Translations under genes and position numbers: made by a program
The notes under the pieces: generated by a model
Seen by the model: only the letters and a program-made list of their open reading frames with translations
Databases searched by the model: none
What the model was told of the DNA's origin: nothing
NCBI RefSeq assembly: GCF_017873965.1
Contig: NZ_JAGGKT010000001.1
Location: 124,001-188,000 of the forward strand
Length of the DNA: 64,000 bases
Source of the DNA: Ammoniphilus resinae
GTDB taxonomy: Bacteria; Bacillota; Bacilli; Aneurinibacillales; RAOX-1
Direction: 5' to 3'
Part shown: one piece after another, positions 8,232 through 16,421 of the stretch
Layout: every line of letters starts with the position of its first letter
Position numbering within the stretch: position 1 is the first letter of the stretch

Positions 8232-8900
8232 ATGCGAAAGTTAACCTACGAGATTGTGTATGAGAAAATTAAGCAAAGAATTAAAGAGGGATTATGGAAA
8301 CCAGGGGATCAAATTCCAACTGTTCAGCAGTTAGCTGAGGAATTAGGGGTCGGCATTTCTTCGGTTCGGGAAGCTATTCGTATTTTGGGAAACCAGAACA
8401 TTCTGAAGGTAGAACAAGGGCGGGGTACTTTTATTATGAATGTGCCCGAGGAGGACTCATTAAGCAGTTTTGGATTTTTGGAAGATGCAACAATGATTCA
8501 ATTAACTGAAGCTAGGCAGGTCATTGAACCAGAGTTGGCTGCCCTATCAGCGGAACATGCAACTAAAGAAGAGGTAAAAGCTATTTTGCAGGCAGCCAAA
8601 GGGATGAACCGTAAAGCTAAGTTAAATGAAGATTTTTTAAAAGAAGATATGCTTTTTCATTATTTAATTGCAAAAGCATCAAAAAATGAGATTATCTTTC
8701 AAATGTTTAATATGATCAGCGATCTTATTGTTGCGAGTAGAAGGAGAACTCTCAAGATGAAAGGTATGACAGAAAAGGCTACCCACTATCATATCCTGAT
8801 CGCGGAAGCGATCGCTCAAAGGAATCCGACACAAGCAAGGAACTTGATGAAAGCACATATTGACGATGTCATCTATGAATTAACAAAAGATATAAATTAA
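8232..8900 (+). CDS. GntR family regulator, FadR subfamily (FCD domain)
   Basis: A 222-residue transcription factor. The N-terminal winged helix (about residues 5-70) contains G-D-Q-I-P-T-V-Q-Q-L-A-E-E-L-G-V and S-S-V-R-E-A-I-R-I-L, and the wing ends G-R-G-T-F-I. The all-helical FCD ligand domain follows, with metal-ligand type residues E-A-R-Q-V-I-E-P-E and a His-rich H-Y-H-I-L-I-A-E-A-I. FCD regulators usually sense sugar acids or other organic acids. It heads the TRAP/dehydratase operon and most likely represses it. A TTG at 8214 is in frame, but its ribosome site is only three bases away, so I prefer the ATG preceded by AAAGGTG. Confidence 0.88.
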   Translation: MRKLTYEIVYEKIKQRIKEGLWKPGDQIPTVQQLAEELGVGISSVREAIRILGNQNILKVEQGRGTFIMNVPEEDSLSSFGFLEDATMIQLTEARQVIEPELAALSAEHATKEEVKAILQAAKGMNRKAKLNEDFLKEDMLFHYLIAKASKNEIIFQMFNMISDLIVASRRRTLKMKGMTEKATHYHILIAEAIAQRNPTQARNLMKAHIDDVIYELTKDIN

Positions 8901-8932
8901 AAAAATAGTAAAAAGGAAGGGGTAGATTAGAA

Positions 8933-9979
8933 GTGAAAAAGGCAGTTTTTTCTGCATTACTTTTGGCATTATCTGTTGGAACTATGGTAGGTTGTAGTTC
9001 ATCGACTGGTACGGAGCAATCAAATAGTGATGGGGGAGCAACCCCCGAGAATTCAAACGGTGAATCTTATACGATTTCCGTTGCGCATGTTCTTTCGGAA
9101 ACACATTCATTACATAAGACTTGGCAGAAGTTTAAAGAGGTTGTTGAGGCAGATAGTGGTGGGAAATTGAAGGTTGAAATATATGCAAATGGTGAAAAGG
9201 GAAGTGACCGAGAGCTTATTGAAAGCGTTCAAGTAGGTACGCTCACAGCGACTGCGCCATCTACGGCACCTGTTGCTGGTTTTGATCCTGCTTTCTCGGT
9301 TTTTGATCTTCCTTTTTTATTCAAGGACCGGGAAACCGCCTACAGGGTTCTAGATGGAGAGGTAGGGAAAGAAGTACTGTCTAAGTTGGACAATATTGGG
9401 ATAAAGGGTCTTGGCTATTGGGAAAACGGCTACCGTAACCTGACAAACAATAAAATACCGGTCAAAACTCCTGCAGATGTAAAAAGTTTAAAGATTAGAA
9501 CGATGGAAAATCCTATGCACGCTGCAACTTGGGAACTGCTTGGGGGGAACCCGACGCCAATGGCCTGGGCGGACGTTTATGTATCTCTTCAACAAGGTGC
9601 ATTGGATGGCCAAGAGAATCCTCTAAGTATTATTTATGACCAAAAGATTTATGAGGTTAACAAATATGTGAGTTTAACGGGGCATGTCTATAGTCCGTTT
9701 GTCGTGATGATTAATAAGAAGTTTTATGATGAACTGCCTGAAGATTTAAAAGCCATTGTAGATAAAGGATTTGAAGAGGCGAAGAATGAGAATCGAAAAT
9801 TAGTAGTGGAAGAAGAAAACAAAATTAAGAGTGATTTAGCCAATACACCCATGGAAGTCATTGAACTCACAGCAGACGAAAAGAAAGCTTTCCAGGAGTT
9901 TACCAAGCCTGTATACGATCAGTTTGCGGATGAAATCGGTAAAGATTTAGTTGATAAGATGTTAAAAGCAATTGAATAG
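8933..9979 (+). CDS. dctP: TRAP transporter solute-binding lipoprotein (DctP family)
   Basis: A 348-residue extracytoplasmic receptor of a tripartite ATP-independent transporter. The N-terminus is a lipoprotein signal with lipobox M-V-G-C and the lipidated Cys at residue 21, followed by a Ser/Gly/Asn linker. The conserved DctP segment is present: L-K-I-R-T-M-E-N-P near residue 185 supplies the Arg that binds the carboxylate of the ligand, followed by G-G-N-P-T-P-M-A-W and G-A-L-D-G-Q-E-N-P. The ligand is therefore an organic or sugar acid. Start is GTG behind AAGGAAGGGG. It lies between gntR and the two permease genes, followed by a hairpin that may set its higher expression. Confidence 0.93.
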   Translation: MKKAVFSALLLALSVGTMVGCSSSTGTEQSNSDGGATPENSNGESYTISVAHVLSETHSLHKTWQKFKEVVEADSGGKLKVEIYANGEKGSDRELIESVQVGTLTATAPSTAPVAGFDPAFSVFDLPFLFKDRETAYRVLDGEVGKEVLSKLDNIGIKGLGYWENGYRNLTNNKIPVKTPADVKSLKIRTMENPMHAATWELLGGNPTPMAWADVYVSLQQGALDGQENPLSIIYDQKIYEVNKYVSLTGHVYSPFVVMINKKFYDELPEDLKAIVDKGFEEAKNENRKLVVEEENKIKSDLANTPMEVIELTADEKKAFQEFTKPVYDQFADEIGKDLVDKMLKAIE

Positions 9980-9993
9980 GATTCCGTTTACGG

Positions 9994-10027
9994 GGCAGGG
10001 GGATCCCCTGCCTCCTTTAAAGGAGGG
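9994..10027 (+). promoter_or_regulatory. Intercistronic hairpin pair between dctP and dctQ
   Basis: An 8-bp GC-rich stem (GGCAGGGG / CCCCTGCC) is followed at once by the 16-bp palindrome CCTCCTTTAAAGGAGG, whose right half is the dctQ ribosome binding site. There is no T tract. It could stabilise dctP mRNA and mask dctQ translation, matching the need for more binding protein than permease. Confidence 0.6.
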
Positions 10028-10032
10028 GTGTT

Positions 10033-10527
10033 ATGCCTAAACCACTAAAATTTTATATTCATATTATGGATCTATTGAATAAGGGTCTTGGTTATTTGCT
10101 AGCAATAATGCTAGCAATTATGACAATTGTTATTTTTGCCCAAGTCTTTTGTCGGTATGTATTAGGAGATTCACTCCTATGGTCCGAAGAGTTATCCCGC
10201 TACATCATGGTTTGGGGGGTATTTATTGGTTCTGCTTTAGCGGTTCGGTATCATTCTTTGATTTCTCTCGAGGTTCTGCCGCAACGTTTGCCTAAAAATG
10301 TGGCGAACCATTTGAGAAAGGTGGTTTACTTAGTCGTTGTTGTATTTTGTTACTATCTCTTTACTAATGGGATGGAAATGACACAGCAAGTGACCATGCA
10401 AAAATCAGCCGCCTTACGTTTATCCATGGCCATTCCGTATTCTTCGGTACCCATCGGAACCCTATTAATATTTTTAAACACGGTGGTTGTCTTTATTGAA
10501 AGTCTTTGGAAAGGGGAGGAAGCGTAA
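10033..10527 (+). CDS. dctQ: TRAP transporter small permease (DctQ family)
   Basis: A 164-residue membrane protein with four transmembrane helices, the standard size for DctQ. Family marks are F-C-R-Y-V-L-G and W-S-E-E-L-S-R-Y-I-M-V-W-G-V-F-I-G in the first half. It pairs with DctM to form the Na+-coupled membrane unit fed by DctP. The stop codon shares its last A with the dctM start codon, so translation is coupled. Its ribosome binding site AAGGAGGGG lies in the right arm of a palindrome, which may damp initiation. Confidence 0.93.
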   Translation: MPKPLKFYIHIMDLLNKGLGYLLAIMLAIMTIVIFAQVFCRYVLGDSLLWSEELSRYIMVWGVFIGSALAVRYHSLISLEVLPQRLPKNVANHLRKVVYLVVVVFCYYLFTNGMEMTQQVTMQKSAALRLSMAIPYSSVPIGTLLIFLNTVVVFIESLWKGEEA

Positions 10528-11798
10528 TGGCTACGGTATCAATCATCCTTCTCTTAGTTTTCCTAGCTTTAAGTGTACCCGTTGCAATTTCTGTTGGTCT
10601 AGCGTCGATTATCGGGATTGCCGTGGATGGACAGATTCCTCTTCTTGTTGTAATTCAAAGGATCTATAACACGCTTGATTCTTTTCCGCTTATGGCGATT
10701 CCGTTTTTTATCTTAGCGGGAAATTTAATGGATAAAGGCGGGATCTCCCAACGGTTAGTGAATCTAGCAAATTCATTTGTGGGGCATATGACAGGTGGAT
10801 TAGCCATGGTAGCTGTTTTAACCTCCATGTTTTTTGCTAGTATTTCTGGGTCAAGCGCCGCCACGACGGCAGCAGTAGGGGCTATCCTCATTCCAGCAAT
10901 GGTGAATCGGGGGTACGATATTCGTTTTGCGACCTCAGTCCAAGCAGCATCCGGAGAACTTGGAGTCATTATCCCCCCAAGTGTTCCAATGATCTTGTTT
11001 GGGATCGTGACCGGAGTATCGATAGGGGATATGTTTATTGCCGGGATTATACCAGGAATCATGATTGGTCTTACTTTGATCTTACTCGTCTATGTGATTA
11101 GTAATAGAAAAGGATATAGTGGTGGAGAACGCGCGACATGGGCAGAACGATTTCAAGCTTTAAGAAAATCTTTTTTGGCTTTACTTATGCCATTTATTAT
11201 TTTGGGTGGAATTTATGGTGGGATTTTCACTCCGACAGAAGCTGCTGTTATTGCCGTAGTCTACGCTTTTATTATTGGTCTATTCGTTTATCGTGATATC
11301 AAAGTAAAAGATTTGGTTCCTATTTTCAGAGATTCCTTTTTAACCTCTGCAATCATTATGATTATCATCGGAGCGGCGGGGATTTTCACCTGGGTCATCT
11401 CTCAAGAAAAGATTCCACAAAAGCTAGCAGAATTTTTTATTAGCATTACTGATAGTTCCATTCTCTTTTTGCTGCTCGTTAACTTGATGTTATTTATTGT
11501 TGGGATGTTTTTTGAGACTGGGGCAGCGATAGTTATCTTGGCTCCGATTCTAACGCCAATAGCAGTTGCCCTAGGCATTGATCCCGTTCATTTTGGAATT
11601 ATTATGATTGTCAATTTAGCGATGGGGATGTTTACTCCACCATTAGGCGTAAACCTCTTTGTTGCCTGTCAAGTGGCTAACGTTCGTTTGGATCAGATTA
11701 TTAGATATCTGATTCCCTTTATTATTGTCGTGGCTGTTGATGTTATTATTATTAGCTACATTCCGATCATCTCACTTTGGTTTAAACTTTTTAGTTAA
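10527..11798 (+). CDS. dctM: TRAP transporter large permease (DctM family)
   Basis: A 423-residue membrane protein with about twelve transmembrane segments, the channel subunit of the TRAP transporter. Typical segments are A-I-P-F-F-I-L-A-G-N-L-M, S-G-S-S-A-A-T-T-A-A-V-G, G-E-L-G-V-I-I-P-P-S-V-P-M and the second-half M-G-M-F-T-P-P-L-G-V-N-L-F. It uses the Na+ gradient to drive uptake of the DctP ligand. The start is the ATG overlapping the dctQ stop, with GGGGAGGAAG seven bases upstream; a longer frame from an upstream TTG is not needed. It is followed 22 bases later by the first dehydratase gene. Confidence 0.94.
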   Translation: MATVSIILLLVFLALSVPVAISVGLASIIGIAVDGQIPLLVVIQRIYNTLDSFPLMAIPFFILAGNLMDKGGISQRLVNLANSFVGHMTGGLAMVAVLTSMFFASISGSSAATTAAVGAILIPAMVNRGYDIRFATSVQAASGELGVIIPPSVPMILFGIVTGVSIGDMFIAGIIPGIMIGLTLILLVYVISNRKGYSGGERATWAERFQALRKSFLALLMPFIILGGIYGGIFTPTEAAVIAVVYAFIIGLFVYRDIKVKDLVPIFRDSFLTSAIIMIIIGAAGIFTWVISQEKIPQKLAEFFISITDSSILFLLLVNLMLFIVGMFFETGAAIVILAPILTPIAVALGIDPVHFGIIMIVNLAMGMFTPPLGVNLFVACQVANVRLDQIIRYLIPFIIVVAVDVIIISYIPIISLWFKLFS

Positions 11799-11820
11799 TT
11801 AAATAGAGAAGAGGGATACT

Positions 11821-12984
11821 GTGAAAATCACAGACATCAAAACCATTGTTGTAAATGCACAGCTGAGAAACTGGGTCTTTGTCAAAGTAGAAACCGATGA
11901 AGGTATCGTTGGATGGGGAGAGGCTTCCCTCGAATGGAAGACAAGAGGGGTAGTGGGATGTGTAGAGGATCTGAAGCCGTTTATTGTGGGATTGGATCCT
12001 ACCAATATTGAACATTTATACCAAGTCATGCAGCGTCATCCTTTTTTTCGAGCAGGAGCCGTAGGATATAGCGCGATTAGTGGAATAGAAATGGCTTGCT
12101 GGGATATCTATGGGAAATCTCTAAACCTTCCTGTGTATAAATTGTTAGGTGGGAAGGTTCGTGAGAAGATCCGAATGTATGACCACCTTGGCGGCGGGGA
12201 AATGAACAGCTTATATAATTCAATTTCAGATGTCGAGAATATGGTTGAAAAGGCTGTTCGTTCTGTAGAGGAAGGATACACGGCAGTAAAAGTTCTGGTT
12301 GTTCCGCGAACCTACATGCTAGAAGGCCATAAAGTCTTAAAACACGCAGAAACTTTGATGGGGGCAATTCGTGAGGCAGTAGGGGGAGAAATTGATATTA
12401 TGGTCGATTTGCATGGGCGAACCACTCCTGAAATGGCCATACAGTATGCCAAGGTATTGGCTCCATTTAACCCATTTTTCTTTGAAGAACCTTGCTTGCC
12501 TGAGAATGTAGAGGGAATGGTCAAGGTTTCGAATAGTATTGATATTCCAGTTGCCACTGGAGAAAGATTAGTCACCCGTTTCCAATTCCGTGAACTTCTG
12601 GAGAAAGGAGCTTGCGCTGTGATTCAGCCGGATCTGTGCCACTGTGGGGGACTCTGGGAAGCACGCAAAATTGCAGCCATGGCAGAAACTTATTATGTCA
12701 GTGTTGCCCCACATAATCCACTTGGGCCATTAGCAACGGCAGCAGCGATTCAATTTGCAACATGTACACCGAATTGGCTCATTCAGGAGTCGTTCCGAAG
12801 TGATGTTCCTTGGCGTAATGATGTGGTGACAAATCCGATCATCGTGGAAAACGGGTATGTGACTCCATCCGAACGCCCTGGCTTGGGCGTAGAAGTGAAC
12901 GAGAAAGAAGCAGCTAAACACCCCTTCCAGCAGGAAGTGCTTGCCCGATATTGGCATGAGGATGGCAGTGTAGCAGACTGGTAA
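11821..12984 (+). CDS. Enolase-superfamily sugar-acid dehydratase (galactonate dehydratase-like)
   Basis: A 387-residue mandelate racemase/muconate lactonizing enzyme family protein. It resembles D-galactonate dehydratase in length and motifs: M-V-D-L-H-G-R (first metal Asp plus catalytic His), F-F-E-E-P (metal Glu), A-T-G-E-R-L (third metal Glu) and A-P-H-N-P-L-G-P (second catalytic His). These enzymes remove water from aldonic or aldaric acids to give 2-keto-3-deoxy acids. The C-terminal W-x-H-E-D-G-S-V-A-D-W also matches that group. Substrate could be galactonate, mannonate or another sugar acid. The GTG start has GAAGAGGGA five bases upstream. It follows the TRAP genes in one operon. Confidence 0.88.
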   Translation: MKITDIKTIVVNAQLRNWVFVKVETDEGIVGWGEASLEWKTRGVVGCVEDLKPFIVGLDPTNIEHLYQVMQRHPFFRAGAVGYSAISGIEMACWDIYGKSLNLPVYKLLGGKVREKIRMYDHLGGGEMNSLYNSISDVENMVEKAVRSVEEGYTAVKVLVVPRTYMLEGHKVLKHAETLMGAIREAVGGEIDIMVDLHGRTTPEMAIQYAKVLAPFNPFFFEEPCLPENVEGMVKVSNSIDIPVATGERLVTRFQFRELLEKGACAVIQPDLCHCGGLWEARKIAAMAETYYVSVAPHNPLGPLATAAAIQFATCTPNWLIQESFRSDVPWRNDVVTNPIIVENGYVTPSERPGLGVEVNEKEAAKHPFQQEVLARYWHEDGSVADW

Positions 12985-13016
12985 ATTTAATTTTACATAA
13001 AAAGGGGAATAGGCCA

Positions 13017-14216
13017 ATGAAAATAACTAAAATTGAAACGATCCGTGTGGAGGAATTTCCGAATATCTGTTTTGTGCAAATCCATACCGATGAAGGATTT
13101 ATTGGTTTAGGTGAGACCTATTTTGGGGCGGAAGCCGTAGAATCTTGGATCCATGAGATGGGGGCTAATGTTCTGCTCGGGAAAAACCCTTTAACGATCG
13201 ATAAACATTGGCAGGACCTTGTTGGTTTTGTAGGGGCTCGAAGCACAGGTGTAGAAAATCGTGGGCGTTCCGCACTTGATGTTGCCTTATGGGATATCCT
13301 TGGACAAGTGAGCAATCAGCCAATCTATCAACTTTTGGGTGGTGCTACGCGTGATAAAATTCAGGCCTACAACACTTGTGCAGGGTACCAATATACCCGC
13401 AAGCGTCCGAAGCATGCGAGTCTGCCCGTAGACAACTGGAATACAGAGGGCGAGGGACCTTATGAGGATTTAGAAGGATTCTTGTATCGTGCTGATGAAT
13501 TGGCTGAAAGTTTAATCGAAGAAGGATTTATGGGGATGAAAATTTGGCCTTTTGATCCGTTTGCAGAGGCTTCAAAAGGGCGTTTTATCTCCATGGAAGA
13601 TCTGAAAAAGGGATTGGAGCCTTTCGAGAAGATCCGCAAGCGCGTTGGCGATAAAATTGAGATTATGGTCGAGATGCATTCCCTGTGGGATTTGCGGACA
13701 GCGAAGCAGATCGCTCAGGCCTTGGAGGATTATCGTCCATTCTGGTATGAGGATCCGATTCGCATGGATAATCTAGATGCTTTACGAAATTTCGCACAAT
13801 CGACCCGTGTTCCAACAGCTGCTAGTGAAACTTTGGGAACCCGCTGGGCCTTCCGTGAGGTAATGGAAAAGCAGGCTGCTGACGTCATTATTTTTGACCC
13901 AACCTGGACAGGCGGGATCTCCGAAGCGAAGAAAATCATCACTATGGCCGAAGCTTATCAGTTGCCCATTTCAACCCATGATTGCGTAGGACCTGTTTCC
14001 TTTGCTGTGGATGTGCACTTATCCATTAATGCGCCCAATACATTAGTACAGGAATGTGTCCGTGCATTCTATAGTACATGGTACAAAGAATTGGTGACAG
14101 AAGTTCCGTTGATCAAAGACGGATTTGTCTATCCGCTAGCGGGACCGGGGTTGGGAACCAAATTAAACCCAGAGGTGTTTACTCGGCCGGATACGACGAT
14201 TCGGGAATCGAAATAG
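13017..14216 (+). CDS. Second enolase-superfamily sugar-acid dehydratase
   Basis: A 399-residue member of the same superfamily but clearly a different subgroup from its neighbour. The metal ligands appear as M-V-E-M-H-S (Glu in place of Asp, with the following His), W-Y-E-D-P and A-A-S-E-T-L-G. The second catalytic His is in S-T-H-D-C-V-G-P. The central insertion around residues 120-150 (Tyr/Arg/Lys rich) is absent from the neighbour. It probably dehydrates a different sugar acid or stereoisomer from the same diet source. It follows the first dehydratase by 32 bases and ends the operon. No 2-keto-3-deoxy acid kinase or aldolase is seen nearby, so later steps are encoded elsewhere. Confidence 0.85.
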   Translation: MKITKIETIRVEEFPNICFVQIHTDEGFIGLGETYFGAEAVESWIHEMGANVLLGKNPLTIDKHWQDLVGFVGARSTGVENRGRSALDVALWDILGQVSNQPIYQLLGGATRDKIQAYNTCAGYQYTRKRPKHASLPVDNWNTEGEGPYEDLEGFLYRADELAESLIEEGFMGMKIWPFDPFAEASKGRFISMEDLKKGLEPFEKIRKRVGDKIEIMVEMHSLWDLRTAKQIAQALEDYRPFWYEDPIRMDNLDALRNFAQSTRVPTAASETLGTRWAFREVMEKQAADVIIFDPTWTGGISEAKKIITMAEAYQLPISTHDCVGPVSFAVDVHLSINAPNTLVQECVRAFYSTWYKELVTEVPLIKDGFVYPLAGPGLGTKLNPEVFTRPDTTIRESK

Positions 14217-14225
14217 GAAGAAACC

Positions 14226-14271
14226 TGGGTGAATGTCCTTGAGAAGGTCCCTCAAGGACAAAACCCACCCA
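14226..14271 (+). terminator. Long hairpin at the end of the sugar-acid operon
   Basis: A 10-bp perfect inner stem TGTCCTTGAG / CTCAAGGACA and an outer TGGGTG / CACCCA stem. There is no T tract, so it may be a 3' processing stop rather than a classical terminator. The other 170 bases before the glycosyltransferase hold only its leader. Confidence 0.55.
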
Positions 14272-14398
14272 AAAGTTTGTCCAAAAGTCCATGAGAAGCA
14301 TAAGAGGATATCCACATCAACTTCTACTAGACTTCCCCTTCTACGAAACCAATTTCTCTATTAATAGACTCTATCACAGGCAGCAACTCAAACTTATT

Positions 14399-14407
14399 CA
14401 TACATTA
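14399..14407 (+). promoter_or_regulatory. Possible sigma-K -10 element (CATANNNTA)
   Basis: CATACATTA matches the mother-cell sigma-K -10 consensus exactly and lies about 35 bases before the basic glycosyltransferase start. No clear AC at the expected -35 spacing, so the call is weak alone; similar boxes precede the other basic glycosyltransferases. Confidence 0.4.
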
Positions 14408-14440
14408 GGTTTAGAGAATAGATAAGGAGGCTAGGAAAGA

Positions 14441-15559
14441 GTGAGCAAGAGGAAATCGCTCTCGGTTTGGGTCATGAGCACAGAGTTTGAGCCTTACATT
14501 ATCGGTGGACTTGGAACGGTAGCCACAGGTCTAGCGAAGGCACTAAAAAAGTTAAAGGTGAAAGTGAAGGTTATAACAAAAGGCCGCTCCAAATCGACAG
14601 CTTCAACAAAGAAGAAAGGGATTAAAATCGTTCGAATTCCGATGAATAAACGGTATTATAAACAGGCCAGAGCTTCCTACAGACCTAAAAAGACTCTCCA
14701 GCTAATTAACCGCCTCTTCCCAAATAAACCCCATGTTTTGCACGTACACAGCCCCGAATTTGCAGGGACTGCCGTCTTATTTAATAAAAAACACCATATT
14801 CCTATTTTGTACACTTGCCACTCTTTGGTTTCCATGGAAGGTAGCAAACACCATAAGTGGAGCACGCTCCAAGCCCTGCTTTTTCGTCATGCAGATAAAA
14901 TTGTAGTCCCCAGCACTTGGCTTAAAAAGCAAATTAAAAAACGCTTTCCATCAGCAGCCTCCAAAATCCTCGTAATCCCCAATGGGGTTCAGGTTGTCTC
15001 CAAAGGAACAAAGGTTCCTTCTCATAATCTATTATTTGTCGGTAGACTAATCAAGAACAAGGGAATAGAACCTTTAATTCACTCCATCTCTAAATTGTCT
15101 AAAAAAAATAAACGGGTTCACTTAAATATCATTGGGGGTGGTTCCCAAAAATACCGAAAACGCCTTAAAAAGATGGCCAAAAAAGACGGCGTTTCTTCTA
15201 AGCTTAGCTGGCTAGGCGCACTTCCTCACAAAAAAGTCCTTAAATTATATAACCGAAATGGTGCAGTGGTTGTTCCCAGTAAACAAGAATCGTTTTGTTT
15301 AGTTGCACTTGAAGCGTTGGCCAACGGGATCCCTCTTGTTTCTACACGTGCAGGTGGGTTGAAGGAATTTGTCAATGAGCGGAACGCTCAGATTATTAAA
15401 GCTGTAAAAGCGAAAGAGATCGCCCAGGCGATTAAAAAGATGTGGGAGAATCCACAAAAAACCAGGAAGAGGATTAAACAGGGGAAACTAACTGCCAATA
15501 AATATAATTGGAAAATCATTGCAAAAAAATACAAAAATGTTATTTCAAGATTAAGTTAA
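14441..15559 (+). CDS. Basic GT4 glycosyltransferase (CotSA-like, probable spore coat)
   Basis: A 372-residue GT-B fold glycosyltransferase. The N-terminal E-F-E-P-Y-I-I-G-G-L-G-T-V fits the acceptor domain; the C-terminal donor domain has L-L-F-V-G-R-L-I-K-N-K-G and the E-x7-E motif (Q-E-S-F-C-L-V-A-L-E). It is unusually rich in lysine, with runs such as A-L-K-K-L-K-V-K-V-K-V. CotSA and related proteins of spore coats are GT4 enzymes of this type. The GTG start is preceded by AAGGAGG, and a sigma-K-like -10 box lies upstream. It stands alone. Sugar donor and acceptor cannot be told from sequence. Confidence 0.8.
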   Translation: MSKRKSLSVWVMSTEFEPYIIGGLGTVATGLAKALKKLKVKVKVITKGRSKSTASTKKKGIKIVRIPMNKRYYKQARASYRPKKTLQLINRLFPNKPHVLHVHSPEFAGTAVLFNKKHHIPILYTCHSLVSMEGSKHHKWSTLQALLFRHADKIVVPSTWLKKQIKKRFPSAASKILVIPNGVQVVSKGTKVPSHNLLFVGRLIKNKGIEPLIHSISKLSKKNKRVHLNIIGGGSQKYRKRLKKMAKKDGVSSKLSWLGALPHKKVLKLYNRNGAVVVPSKQESFCLVALEALANGIPLVSTRAGGLKEFVNERNAQIIKAVKAKEIAQAIKKMWENPQKTRKRIKQGKLTANKYNWKIIAKKYKNVISRLS

Positions 15560-15597
15560 ATGGTGGAGTCTAAACTCTCTTCTTAAGTAATAAAATC

Positions 15598-15626
15598 TTA
15601 TTACAAAAATAAGAATATGTTATAAT
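15598..15626 (+). promoter_or_regulatory. Sigma-A type promoter of the CcdA/TusA operon
   Basis: TTATTA and a perfect TATAAT are 17 bases apart, 30 bases before the ATG. An inverted repeat CTTATT / AATAAG overlaps the -35 and spacer and may be a repressor site. The promoter shows that transcription is set to include the short segment before the in-frame TGA. Confidence 0.55.
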
Positions 15627-15655
15627 TAGGTAAATGAGGAGAAGGGAGGAAATTT

Positions 15656-16396
15656 ATGGAGGCGTCATTGCTTTTAACGTTTGGCGTGGGAGCCATTGCC
15701 TTTTGTGCACCTTGAATTCTGGCAATGCTCCCTGCTCTATTTGGCTATTTGAGCGGGGAAGTAGCCAGTTCGGCTGCTGATGGTGGATCCACACGAAAAA
15801 GATTTTGGAAGAATGCTGTACTATTTTTCTTAGGCTTTACGGTGATGATGATAACCTTAGGGGTAGTTGCCTCCTTTGTTGGTGAAGCAGTAAAGCCTGT
15901 CGTTCGTTGGGTACAGGTCTTCGCTGGGATTGTACTTCTTTTCCTTGGTCTATATCAAATGAAAGTTTTGCGTTTCAAGCTACTGCCAAACCTGGGGAAA
16001 ATGGAGGCGGCCGCAACGAAGCAATTAGGAACGATTAAGCCGGGTTACCTACGATCCTTTGTAGCAGGCATGGTTATTGCACCCGGATGGGGACAAATCT
16101 TCCTAGGAAGTGTATTGCTAGTTGTTGCTGTGAACGGAAATCTACTATTTAATATGACAGCGATGCTAGCATACTCCTTAGGCTTTGGTCTGATGTTTTT
16201 TATCACCTTCCTTTTTTCCGAGCCATTACGTTTGCTGTTTCAAAAAATGGGGGATCGGATGAGAAGAATCGAACAAGTCGGTGGCGCACTGATTGTCGGC
16301 ATATCTGTCCTGATGATTAGCGGCAAGTTAAATTGGATTACCGATTTAGCCAATTGGAAAGGCGGATTGCTTGTTCGGAATTTTCTTGGAATGTAG
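15656..16396 (+). CDS. CcdA-like membrane protein with in-frame TGA at codon 20 (candidate selenoprotein)
   Basis: The ATG has GGAGG six bases upstream. Codons 1-19 encode a hydrophobic start ending A-F-C-A-P; codon 20 is TGA; the same frame then runs without interruption to a stop, giving 246 residues if the TGA is read. Residues 21 onward (I-L-A-M-L-P-A-L-F-G-Y-L-S-G) align with the first helix of CcdA/DsbD membrane domains, which carry S-P-C-x-L-P-L-x-P-x-Y-L. The TGA thus replaces the catalytic Cys, and C17-A-P-U20 would form a C-x-x-U redox pair. The second CcdA Cys (T-P-C) is A-P-G here. About six transmembrane helices. The next ATG (15725) would delete this helix and has no ribosome site. 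Alternatives: nonsense mutation or sequencing error. It leads an operon with TusA- and DsrE-like genes. Confidence 0.7.
15719..15768 (+). promoter_or_regulatory. SECIS-like hairpin immediately after the in-frame TGA
   Basis: Starting three bases after the TGA, CTGGC pairs with GCCAG (lower stem), then after a small internal loop TCCCTGCTC pairs with GAGCGGGGA (nine pairs, one G-U). The apical loop is 13 bases with a central GG. The loop starts 22 bases after the TGA. Bacterial SECIS elements are stem-loops just downstream of UGA with a guanosine in the loop; the usual G in the first two loop positions is not clearly present here. Confidence 0.45.
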
Positions 16397-16421
16397 TGAA
16401 TAAGTTATGAGGTGACAAGTC

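Noticed and set aside
15725..16396. Treating the CcdA-like gene as starting at the ATG at 15725
   Set aside because: That start lacks a ribosome binding site and cuts through the first conserved helix, whereas the ATG at 15656 has GGAGG at six bases and encodes the missing half of the helix in the same frame.
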